Position numbers and translations under genes: made by a program. The notes beneath the pieces are model-generated. The model did no database searches. It had not been told where the DNA came from and was given only the letters and a program-made list of their open reading frames with translations. From positions 24,847,315 to 24,911,314 of the forward strand of contig NC_045141.1 of the NCBI RefSeq assembly GCF_008831285.2: 64,000 nt of DNA. The letters are read 5' to 3'. Positions within the stretch are counted from its first letter, which is position 1, and every line of letters begins with the position of its first letter. Positions 1-11,900 of this stretch are shown here, piece after piece. This DNA is from Nymphaea colorata (taxonomy: Eukaryota > Streptophyta > Magnoliopsida > Nymphaeales > Nymphaeaceae).

Positions 1-483
1 CTGACACAAACTCGAAATGATGATCGATCTCTCCCAATTTGTTGTCTGCCATCGCCGTCCGAATCACCGTGGCCATCACCTCTCCCAACAGAGCAGAGGG
101 TTGAATCTGCATCCCCCCCCGAAAGAAAGTATATCAAGGGAAAAACAAAGTCTTTGAAGGGCCCGAAATCAGCGAAAGCAACAAATGGGTATTGAAAAAC
201 TCACCTCCTCCTTGAGGATCTCCGGCTCCAGATAAGCCCGCAAGTCCTCGTAGCTAAGGAGCGAGAAGTTCTCCGGCCACTCGCCGGAAATAATGCCCTC
301 CGGATTCTCGTCCAGGCCGACTCTTTCGATCGATGCGGCGACAACAACTCTCTTGCCCATCGAAAGCGGTCGAGAGAGAGAGGTCCTGGAAAGGGGAGTG
401 GTGACATGGGTTTTGCTCCTCGATGATGAAAGAATCGATGGAGGACTGCAGAAATGTAGTCCCTGCACTACACTAGACGCCAT
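1..483 (-). CDS. Chloroplast CBS-domain protein, 5' part (two exons, runs off the window)
   Basis: Exon 1 is 483..205 (93 codons) and exon 2 starts at 106 and runs past position 1. Between them is a 98-bp intron with donor GAG|GTGAGT and acceptor GCAG|ATT, phase 0. The first ~50 residues are Ser/Arg-rich with few acidic residues, starting MASSVVQGLHF, as in a chloroplast transit peptide. A conserved-looking stretch follows (GEWPENFSLLSYEDLRAYLE). Exon 2 opens with PSALLGEVMATVIRTAMADN and goes on to a helix ending HHFEFVSG, the pattern that begins a CBS domain (V-M-x-T, then a helix, then SGLP). CBS domains bind adenosyl ligands; in plastids CBS proteins can modulate thioredoxins, but this family's role is not something I can state. 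I recall a short Arabidopsis CBS protein of similar layout, without certainty. The downstream half lies outside the window. It is transcribed divergently from the gene at 2907. Confidence 0.72.
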
Positions 484-555
484 ACTTCTTCTTCACCTTC
501 TTCCTTCCTCTCCCTCTTCTTCTTTCTCTCTGCACTGGGGCTTGGGGAGTGTCCC

Positions 556-572
556 TTCCAATATAGAGAAGG
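556..572 (-). promoter_or_regulatory. Possible TATA element for the CBS-protein gene
   Basis: On the minus strand this reads CTCTATATTGGAAG, a TATA-like string about 80 bases upstream of the ATG at 483. The spacing suits a short 5' UTR. There is no transcript evidence, and TATA-like strings are common in this AT-rich DNA. Confidence 0.3.
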
Positions 573-1460
573 TGATGATACCGACAGGACTGTCCTGCAG
601 TCGCGACTTCGAGACGACTCGGCTCCTTCGATCCCCATAAGAAACAAAAGGAAAAAATAAATCTTTGAAACGGACAACGAAACGTTATCCACAACCTCGT
701 CTTCAATGAATTCGGCTCCTTCTTGTGGAGATCAGGACGACGTGGGACCCACTCCGCCTTGGCGGTTGCCGGTCCATTGGATCAAACCTGGACCCACCAA
801 CTGAGTCCGGTGGCCCGCTTGGATATGGACCACCTTTCCCACCCCTTGGAGCACATTGCACAACGTGCCGGACCGTTGATTCCCCTTCATCTCCACCGTC
901 CACCTGTTGCCGGAATCTGTTCCGCCGAAGCACATGGCTCCACGTGGACATGCCGGACTGATAGGAAGATGACAATCTTGCGACATCAAAGACTTGTCAT
1001 CTGGATTTTGATTTGAATCAACAATATACGTATCGGTGGCGGACCCGTATCCTCTTGTTTTCATATCTTTCCACTTACAAATACTTAATAACATTTTTAG
1101 AATGTAAAAAAATGCATACATTCTAAACAAAAGTCGATGCATGTCAAGGGCTTTTAAAATATACATATAAAATTTATATTTATATATAAAGTTTAAATGT
1201 AAAATTTGCATATAAAAAATAGTTGATATGTAAACTAAAATTTAAAAGATTTTATTTCTCTTATATAAAAATTTTGAAAATAAAATTTAATGAAATTTTG
1301 ACACATTTTGAAACTATAATTTGGACCGCCCTACCCTTAGTTCAAAGTTATTACACATACAGTTAAATGAATTAATAAAAAACTATTGAATTGGTGAAAA
1401 TATTCTAGATACATGGGAACTATATTATTGAAAGTGAACTTTTTGAAGACATTTAGTTAT

Positions 1461-1594
1461 ACAAGAGTAAAGGTGGGCAACGGGTCCATTAAGCGACGGG
1501 TAGTCAGGTACAAGAGTAAAGGTGGGCAACGGGTCCATTAAGCGACGGGTAGTCAGGTACTCAACGGGTCCATTAAGCGACGGGTAGTCAGGTA
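1461..1594. repeat. Tandem repeat, 49-bp period, about 2.7 copies
   Basis: Two identical 49-bp units start at 1461 and 1510 (ACAAGAGTAAAGGTGGGCAA...). A third copy, shortened at its front, runs to about 1594. The shared core contains CAACGGGTCCATTAAGCGAC. The copies are identical, so the expansion is recent compared with the decayed surroundings. Confidence 0.9.
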
Positions 1595-1921
1595 CCCAGC
1601 CTGTGATGGGCCGGCCTTGGGCTGGCTATTTGATTTATCGGGTTGACTCGATGGAAAAAAAAAATGTTTTGATCCTGCTCAATTTATTGTATTTTAAAAA
1701 TATCTCTCTATATTTTTTATCTTGTTATTCTCTCTCTCTTTATATATATATATATATATATTGACATGATGCTGTTTGGTGCATCGACAGTGGCTCTCGT
1801 AAAATCTATGATATGGCCTGAACCGATAATAACTAAGTGGCTAGGACATGGGCCGCCGCTAAATACTTTGGGCCAGCCAGAACACGACTGTCTGGGACTC
1901 TGGTGCCCAGCCTTGACATTG
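1462..1921. mobile_element. Possible non-autonomous hAT-type element
   Basis: The left edge reads CAAGAGTAAAGGTGGGCA. The reverse complement of the right edge (about 1904-1921) reads CAATGTCAAGGCTGGGCA, an imperfect terminal inverted repeat. The GGTGGGCAACGGG string next to GGGCCGG-rich sequence is typical of plant hAT MITE ends. I could not find a clear target duplication, so the boundaries are tentative. A (TA)n tract sits inside at 1741-1760. Confidence 0.35.
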
Positions 1922-2906
1922 ACGAAATTTTATACCGATAGCAAACAGTAGGTTTTTAGACCATTAATTTAATATTTACGGTGTTTTTCAAGTCCGTGAC
2001 AGGGGGATTGATTTGAGATTGCCAAATCAAAATGAACAAAATTTCAAAATGTTGCAAACATCTTTCGGGACAAGTACTGCATGAGGGATTGGAAATCAAT
2101 GTCGTGCATTGGATGCAGGAACAAACTACACAAAAACCCATTATTCCACAATTGATATAAAAAAAACATGTTTCTTGAAACTGGCTGCCTACTTTTTGGA
2201 ACGCACGCTTATTATTTAATGATTCTACTCCAAAATATTTAAATTCAAAAGTAGATTTATAAATTACATGAATCTGCCTAGGCACTTTTTTTTTTTTACA
2301 ACAATACAAAAAAAAACAAAATTAAAAGTAAAAAATGGTTTTGGGTTCAAAACACCATGTTTTGAACGAAAGTGAATAATCAAGAATCCCCTTTTATTCA
2401 CATCAAAAGAAAAAAAAAAAAAAAGGGGGTTTGGTTCTATTGTCCAACACACAAAGTAGGTTTTCAAAACTAAAAGGGCCTTTGGATGCCATTTTAAAAA
2501 CTTCTTTTTTTTTTCTTCTCTAAAACCACTTTTTGAAAATGTTTGGATGACAAGAAAATGCTGCTTTGTGAAAACGACATGAGAATGAAAAACCTGGACC
2601 CCCTAGTTATTTTTATTTTTATTTTTTTAAATTTAAAACTATGGATCCGGGTCGGAGGATTTGAAAAATATTGGGGAACCGAAATTTGACCCAGATCCGA
2701 TCTATAGCTGATCCAAATCCGAGCTTTTTTGGACCCGGTTTCTCGAAGAAGTTCTACCAGTGGACAGTCAAAGCCGCAAATAAGTCAAACGCCGTTCTCG
2801 TCAAAATTTTACGCTTCGGGCTTCATAAGAACGCGCGGGAAAACACCGGGGTTTGAGAGCGAGACAAAGAAAGGGAGAGGTTGGAGGGAAAGAGAGGAAG
2901 AAGAAG

Positions 2907-5901
2907 ATGGAAGGGGAGACGGTGAGGAACAACGTACGGGCGCTACTGGAGGAGATTAGGGCGACGGAGGTACCTCACAGCGTTAGGGATTCCTTCTGGG
3001 TTTCCATGGATACTTTGAATTTGTTGACCGATGGTTTAGTTTTTGAAGTTTTCCTCAATTCTATGGAACGGAATTTTTCCGGCCTTTTGGCACCGATGAA
3101 TTTATGTTCACTTATTATATTTTCGCGTGAGTTTTTGGTTCTTCTCTTGGCCAATTATCGAGGATGTTGTCCAAGGGGAGATTCAATCTAAGGAATCCAT
3201 GTGCTCCGAGTATTGCATAAGCGAGCGATTTTTTTTTCTTTCTTTCTGTTTGATGAGTCAAAACGTGTGTTTGATGAAACTAGCATTATTGGGTCTTGGT
3301 CTTCATTTAGTTTGAGCACGGCGAGCACCCGTTTATCTTGCTTATTTTCGTGCACTCGATAACCATAATTAATTTTTCTATGCGTTTTTTGGGGCTTTGA
3401 TGAGTTTTGCTTTTCACCATTGGGGGGGGACTGGTGCAGTTTCTCGTTTGATGGTCGATACTCATTTTTGGTTTTGAGAACCTCGAGCTACGATGAGTTT
3501 TTTTGAGGAACAAACCAAAGCATTTATCATGCAAGTGGAATCTGCCATACCGGGCACTCGAGTTAAATTTGGGTTGGGTTTTTATAATTAGTATGTGAGC
3601 CAAGTCCAATATTAGGATTCCATACATGAACCTATGTTTCTTCAAAAGGGTGGATTGTAATATCTTATGCAAGAGGATTTAAAAATAATCGTGTATTGAT
3701 GAAATTAAGAATCGACAAGGGGCTTGCTTTCTTATCATACTTTCAGTTCTCTTGATTCAGTCTTTTAGATGTGAACTTAAATTGGCTATGGAGAAGCTGG
3801 CTCTGGATTTGCCATGCCAAACATTTTTGTTTCAATTTTGGATAGAGTCCAGATATTTTGCCACATAGTGAATCATTTTTCCTCATATTATTGTCTACAA
3901 ATATCATTCTTGTGCCAAGTTGTTCCTTCTGTATTGGAATTGATTTCAACACTCGGACCAAGGATCTCATATGCGAGAAATGTGTGTTCTTTCGGATCTA
4001 CTGGTTGTAACACCCCACGTGAGAGGACTTAAAAATCATCTTATATCAAAATGATGTTGAGAGGTCACGAAGAGTTTATAAACTTTGGTGCTTCACTACC
4101 AGTTGCCCTAATTTGTGACCTTCTTAGATGAAAACTGACACCTTCTATGGGGCAGGCTGGGATTTTCTATATTGTGCATTTAGATCCGGTCTGGACAAGG
4201 TTGTTATACCACATGTTGGATTTATTTTTCTCCTCTTATTGTCCACACAAACTTTTCTCAGACTGAGTTGTTTATGTGCATGATATCAAATTTTTCATTT
4301 TTGTATATTGAAGATTACAGAGGTTCAATATCTTTCTAAGGATTAAACAAGAAGTAGAAAATAGCTGTTCAAATTTAAGAACAGTCTAACTAATGGATGT
4401 CTTTAACTTGGTTTCTCCTTTTTATTTTTCCATTTCTTAATTATTGATGACTTGCCTAGATTTGTGAGACTACCTGGATGAATTGGTTTATAGCGAACCA
4501 ATTCGTTCCTTATATGTATGTTCAATGTATACATAATTTTCTCTACATTTTAGTTTACATGTCTTATTATTGATTTCAGGCAATTGACGCTCGACTTCCA
4601 CTTGTTGATCAACTCGAACAAGCCCACATATCCAATGAGTTCGATCTGGCTTGCGTTGCAGAATGCCTTATAGTATCCATCACATTTCAGCATTCTTTTG
4701 TGGCTTAACTTGTTGGATTTGTTTTAAGTTATCAGATGGATTTTCTGTTACATTAAAGTGCTCATATTGCTCTGCAGAATGTTGTCAATTGCCAGGCCAT
4801 TCTTTTTACAATATTTACCCCAGGGATGTATAGCTCAGTGATGGAAAGGTTTTTACTGTATTTCATTTCAGGGTCTTGTGATAGTGAAGGATATTTCAGA
4901 TTCACCAACTGAATCATTGCAGAAAGTGAAAATACATGTGGCATAGCACATAGTATTGCATGCATCCATTACAGTTGAACTGCAAAAGTGAAAATACATG
5001 TGGCATAGCACATAGTTTTGCATGCATCCATTACAGTTGAACTCTATGATGCTATTTTCTGCTCTTGGAAGAATTTGATTGGTTAAACATATTTCACTTT
5101 CACTATTTGACATGCATAGGTGGAGATTGCATGATTTAAGGTTTGCTTTTTGATACAAATCGGTTGTCTTCTTTTGTCCACATCTCATGTAACTTCAAGC
5201 TCACTGGTCCCGTCCTTATTTTCGGGTGGTCAACAATTTCTTGTTGTAAAAGAAGTTTTTGACATTGTAGTTGCCAAGATTGTCGGTTTTTAAATGCTCA
5301 ATTAACTCGGTTCATCATGGTAGGCTTTTAATAGAAAACGTCAGAGTGTATAATATTCTCTTCCTTGCATACAAGCATCACAGGTTTTTCCTCTTTCATG
5401 TGTAATTCTTCCAAAATTTGCTTCTGGAGGAACCTGGCTGGTCATCTTGAAAGTCATTTTACCAAATTGGAAATGTCTCAGTATGGGATGCAACAAACTT
5501 AACAGCTTTCTTTCTATGTACCATAGTGCTCTGACATTTACATGGATCTGCAAAATTTGTATTATAAATGCTCTCAAGTAAATGCACATCTTTGCAGTAT
5601 GTTAGTTAATACACAGTGTTATCCTTGTCTTCCCCATTTTTGAGTTGGAAGTTCCTCTATTAAGGATATCAGTTTGATGAGCAGAAATTGTTTCTGTTAA
5701 GTTTCTCAATGGAGCATGTGTCACAAGCTTTTACAAGATGTCATGAGCATGAACGGTTCAAATGAATAAAGAAGTGCTAATACAACAAACGCTAATAAAG
5801 TGCAATCACCATTAACAGTTAAAAGGAATCATGTTAGCTATGTCACATGGGTGCGGGTGCGGGATGCTGTGGCAAGAGCATATAAATATATATTAATGTA
5901 T

Positions 5902-5946
<45 letters not shown>

Positions 5947-8900
5947 CATATATATGTTATTTGTTATATAAATAATTTTATTTGTCTATATTTTTAAACT
6001 TTTTTTTTATCAAAGTTACCTTAATCTTATACAAAATTCAAAGTTTTATTAAATAAAATAAGGGAGAGAGAGAGAGAGAGAGAGAAGAGGGAAAAAAGAA
6101 GAGGGGAAGATAGGAGAAGGAAAAAAAATAAAAAAAAAAAACAAGAGAAAAGAAGAACTTTTCGGTTTGACCGAGTCGGGTGTCGTGTCGGGCTGCACCC
6201 GCATCGGTGTGGGTGCGCCACCATAGTTGGCGCACCCGCGACTTAGCATTTTAGTAAACTGTTTATGATTGCTTTCAATTACAGTAGAGTGCATATACTG
6301 CATGGAAAGCTTAATATTGTCAAATATGCTTTGCCTCTTTGTAAATGGTATTATTTTTTGCGGATGCTACTCATGTTTCAGGCCTTGGCAACCATAATTG
6401 TGATTACTGCATATTTTGCTGCAACTGTTTATCAATATCTGGCACTTGACAAGGGGAAAATGTACATGAAATTTTTTTGCGGCAAAGTTTGCAGCAGCTT
6501 CTATATGCAGTGGTTATTCAGTACTGGCCAGTCCCTAACCTATGTCACATAGGTATGGGTGCGGGTATGGATACAGATCATTTTCAAAAAACTTGGGTGC
6601 GAGGCACGACAAGAAAAAATACTTAGAATATATATATCAAAATAAAAAAATACCAACATAAACAAATAAACAACATAGAAAATATATATCAACGGATCTT
6701 GCAGTTGCAACAGTGTTTTTAAGAAACCTATAAAAAACTTTAAACATATGGACAACCGAGCAGCCCCCTAGACAGTCAAATATATAAACATTAGTTGATT
6801 TTTCATACAGGAAAACAAAAATACTATTAAGAACAACAATAGAAAGAAAAAATAGTTAATGTAGGAAGGTCGCCGGAGTCCGGAGGTCGCCAAAAGTTGT
6901 TGGGCGTCGCCAGAGGTCGCTGATTTCGCCCACAATTTTGTTAAGGCTCTGCGTTTTTGAAAGGAAATAAGAAAACAAAAAAAAACCCAAGTTTTGGACT
7001 AAAATGAACTCGGTGAACATTGACCGAGTTTGTTTTTGGACAGATACTAACCTGGGTATGTTGACCATATCTGGTACCTGTTGACTCGTACCTAAGCCAT
7101 GCCCGATGCCATACCCGTACTCGTGTCGCACCCGATTGGTATGGGTACTCCACCAAAATTAAGGTACCCATGTTACATAGTCCCTAACTTGTGAGCTGGT
7201 TGGCCAGAAAAGAGATAAATGCATCATTGTCATTTTGAGACATGGATTTATGATTCAAACCTTCAAATTGTGGATATATTTTAAGGAATTTTCCATCTTT
7301 TATTCACCTGTCTAGTATAGTTGCAACCAATTTCATGTGGCTTCACTCCCTCATTTGCTCCATTCTTATTTGATCTTACATGATGGGCAATTTTCTGCTG
7401 TCTTTTCTGAGTAATGAAATGGATATTGCTGCCTTGTCTTTTCTTAATGATATGATGGGCAATTTGGGAGGAGCCTACATGCTTAGAAGTTCCCTCGTGC
7501 AAGTTAAACAAGGCTGTTATGCATGTAGCTTGGAAACATTTACAGCTTGGGAACTCACTGGACAATCTTTCCCAATTTCTCATTCTTGCAACCAAGGTAC
7601 CCTTGTGTTATGTGTTGTCGATCATTTGAGTAGTCATTCACATGGAAAATAGTTTTGTGGCTTTACCACATAAAATTGTGAGAGGGCTGTTATTTAATTC
7701 ATGGCAGCACATACCAATGTTGTAAAAAGTGTAGCGTAATGCGTATTGATCGGGCTGACCTATACGCCATATCGTAACGTATCACAAACGTAGCGTATCA
7801 TAAAATTATTTTTTAATTTTAAAAAATATTAAAAAATCAGAAAAAATAGAGAAACGTTATAAAAAATCAGAAAAAAATTGGAAAAATAAACAAAAAATCA
7901 GATAAAACCAAAAAAATCATCATACATAACGAACATTCATGTATATCAACAACACATTCAAGAATAAGAAATCAGAGATTTAAAATAACATCATAAGCAT
8001 CCATTACAATTTTAAACTTGAAAATGTTATAGAATCTTAGGACTTAAGAGTCTTAGGATTTGAAGTTTTAGGACTTAAATTACATCATAATTCATAAGTT
8101 CAAAACATACAGTTATCACCTTTCATGATTCAACGATGATCCTCGCCATTTGCATCATCATCTTCATTTTCTTTATTAATCGCTTCTATCCCTTCTGTTG
8201 GAATGTCACCAACTATCCATTGCTCTCCAGCCTCTCCTTCTTCAAAAAGCTCTGTTGTTCCTTCAATGTTCAGAAAAATCAAGATTGTCCTCATCAAGGA
8301 TTGCAGAAGGTTCTTCAACCCAAGGATCTAATACATCAAAATGTCAAGGCTGATGGGATCAAATTGAGTGTGATGCTTCCTCACAGATGCTGCTTCTATT
8401 TGCCTAAAATGCAACAAGAGAAAAAAATAACAAATTGTTTAAAATTAAAATATATATTAGAATTTGCAATTTTGCATAACAAATGTATTTAATTTACCTT
8501 TGTCTCAACTTCATATTGTAACAATTGAAAAGAAGGTCATTCAACGTTTTATGTTCCAGCCATTTCTCTTCTTATTGCGGATGTGTTGAAATACACTCCA
8601 ATTTCTTTTACATGTAGTTGTACTACATGTTTGGCTGAGGATTCTAACTGCAAAACTTCTTTAATTATGGGCAATGAAGCCCAAACCTACTCCACCGCGA
8701 ATCTAATAACAGATGGAACGTAAATACAATAACAATGAAAAAGTAAAGATAAGCTCCGTTTTTTTAATACCTGGATGCAAGGATGTCCTGCATCGAATTG
8801 TTGTGTCTCTCCCCTTGTTACCATAACAAGTATCATATTTGTTGATTGACACATATACAACTTCTTGTTCTCTATAATCACTTACCAATATCTCAATATG

Positions 8901-11900
8901 ATCCAACATGTTGTACTCGACCTCTCTGTCCTTCTTAAAAGTGGGAAGATATCTAATAGCAAGATTTAGGTAGTAGACTGCTGCATGAAGTGGGCGACGA
9001 AGTTGTCTAGACCATCTTTCATCTATAATCTTCCATATAGGCATGTACAACTTCTTTTTTCCCTTCAGATTATCTCTAATGGCCTCCTTTGCTTTGTCCA
9101 TAGCCTCGTATAAATATCCAATAGAAGGTCTATCTTCACTTTCAACCAATCTGAGGACTTTCAATAGAGGTACACAAACGTTCAATGAGTTCACACATGA
9201 TTCCCAAAATTCAGTGTTGGATATTGTATCCACCACTGTCGTGGCCTTTCTTTTATAGGCATGTGGATATGCAGCCCAATCATCACTTGAAAACTCTTCA
9301 TGGGAAGATTTCTTTGCTTGACTATACCTTGCACAATCAAAACATTTGTGGCAAACCGTGTTTGTGCTGGTCGAATCAATTCAGGCCCATTTGTGAATTT
9401 TCTCATCAAGTTCATGCTTATACTAAACTTCGTGATTTCTTGGCATCTTTGAATTGTCCACTTTATATCATCTCTTTCACTAAGATTCTGAAGCATTAGA
9501 TTTAAACAATGAGCAGCACAAGGGCTCCGATAAAATGTCCTATATCATGCTGCTAACATTTCACTTGCAACTTTACAATTTGCCGCATTATCTGTGACAA
9601 TTTTCACAACAATCTCAAGCCTAATTTCTTGTACAACTTTATCAAAAATCTCACACAAAGCATCAGTAGTTTTAGGAGTATCAGACAAATCAATAGATTT
9701 TAAGAACATTGTACCTAAGGGGCAATATACAACGAAGTTTACCAATGTTTTGTTCTTGATGTTCGTCCACCCATCTGCCGTTACACTGCATCCTGTGTCT
9801 TTCCAGCTCAATTTCAGTTCATCACAATATGCCTTGACATCTCTAACTACATTATTAAAAATTTTTCCTTGCAATTTATGATAAGAAGGCATTTTATATC
9901 CTCGGCCTACAGAAGTGATCACATTTGCTATAGGCTGAAAATGCCTAAAATAGTAAAATGATAAGAGTTTGCTGCACTAAAAGGAATGGATGCATCATAG
10001 AACCACCTTCCTATGGTATCATCTGCTGCGCCAATAATATCCTTTGAACACATGGCTGTACGAATCTCAGGTTAAGCACCTGCACCATTATAAGGGGGGA
10101 CAAAATTCTTGATCGAGTCGGATCCAATACTCGACCTCAAAGTAGGTACTCTACCACCACCAATTCTAATAGTAAGACCATGACTCCTGCCATGTCCTCG
10201 TGAAATTGTATTTCCACCTCTTCTCTTTCTAGTTGCAGCTGAAGAACCACCTGTATGCATGATGTCTTTCCCTCTATCTATTCCCAAATTGACACCAACA
10301 TCTTCTTCGAGCTCAAAGTCTTTACCTTCACTTCCTTTCTCTTCATATGGGTCCTCATATCCTACATCTGCCTCATGCATTTCCTTGTCAATCCTTTTTG
10401 GTTTCACAACATTAATAAGTTCCAAATATTAATGCTTGACATAAGGTGGCAATGGGTTCTCTTGGGAGCCAATGCATTGAGCCACATTGTTGTGTGTACC
10501 AGCTATATGGTGTTTAAAGTGAAAGATTCCTCTTGATATGAATGGCTTACAAAAATCGCACACAACTTTTAACCTATTTTTGGGATCCACCCTTGTACAC
10601 CACTGCCATGCAGGGTTCAGCATTATGTCTTCACAAAACAGGTAAAAATTAAAAGCCTACGATTAACTGTAGGAAATAAGAGAAATAAACAATTCAACAG
10701 TGAAAATGAGTAATTTTTTACCTTTTTGGTGTTAGAAACCAAAAAAATCCTCTTTCTCCAAGCTTCCCACCATTCCCACTACGAGAAAGCTTCTTCACTG
10801 GCTAGTAGGCTCTCCCAAATCGATGATTCCTCAGTGATTTTTGATGAAGATGACCAAAATCTCTCCCTCCCACGTCTCTTAGAGTCTTTAGAAACAAGAA
10901 AAGAGAGAGAGGAGCATTTGCAACACAATGCAAAAAGGGTCTGTCGGGCCCCTTTTTTGCGTTTTTCCCCATATTGTACGATACGGGGCGATACGCTTAC
11001 GATACACGAGTGTATCGTGTGTCGTACAATATGGATAACATTGGCACACTCAAATGTATCACCGTTAGTTCCCATTCGCATGTTCTAAATGGCACTGTTT
11101 ATTGGTGGGATTTACATAATTATGGTCATTTTGTTGCAGATTTTGTTTCACCTTAACATTTCAATGACTTAAAGAAAAATTGCTTATGTTTTCCAGGCTT
11201 GCATGTGGGGTAGAAAGCATGTCCTTATGGAGGTTTCATCATTTAATGAGTATCAGGAAGAGCGACATTTAAGCCTCTTTCTTCAGGTTTTCGATTATTT
11301 AACATTTTAAAGTCATATTTGCTTACTTATTTGCACTGTACATTAGATTATTCAACATTTTAAAGATGAAGTCCTTTATATCTGCTGAGATGGTAGGGTA
11401 GGAGTACATGTATGAAATATTTAAGCCTCTTTCTTCAGTGACTAACTATCGAATGTAGATTATAGTTTCTATTTGACTGTTTGCACTGTAAAGTAGATTA
11501 CTTAACATTCTAAAGAAAGTAGATTACTTAACATTCTAAAGATGAGGCCTTTTATATCTGCTGAAAAGGCAGGATAACAAGATTACATGTGTGAATTTCT
11601 TCAGGCATTAAATGTAGATTTCTGTTTCTATCTTATAATTCATTTCACTATTTGCATTGAACATTAGATTTTTTAACATCTTAAAGAGGATGCCTTTCAT
11701 ATCTGCTGAAAATGTAGGGTAATATTACTTTTATGAGTCTATGAGAAAGAACTGCAGAAGCAATGGCCTAGCCATGTTGAAGGCTTTCGGCAAGTATGGC
11801 CTACTAATTCTTCACAAGTACTTCAGTTTCTGTACATAGTCCTACCTCCAGAGAGTGCAGTATTCTTGGAGTGTACAAAGATTCTTATTGTTTCTGCGAA

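Larger units (their letters stand above)
573..2906. other. Divergent intergenic region between the CBS-protein gene and the FLIP-like gene
   Basis: No credible gene. Positions 700-1030 are GC-richer and give overlapping frames on both strands without any domain or splice support. Positions 1060-1440 are very AT-rich. Positions 1461-1935 look like a decayed hAT-type element (listed separately). Positions 2280-2430 carry long A/T runs. Positions 2478-2600 (GGGCCTTTGGATGCC and following) resemble the end of a Tourist-like MITE, but I found no partner end. Promoters of both flanking genes must lie here. Confidence 0.6.

Noticed and set aside
703..1211. Overlapping reading frames on both strands, up to 159 codons
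   Set aside because: They reflect a GC-rich, stop-poor patch. No domain, no splice context and no bias toward one frame.
6359..6539. Possible extra FLIP exon after a TTTCAG at about 6382
   Set aside because: The frame (ALATIIVITAYFAATVYQYL) is hydrophobic and unlike the rest of the protein, has no donor in phase, and runs into the MITE at 6540.
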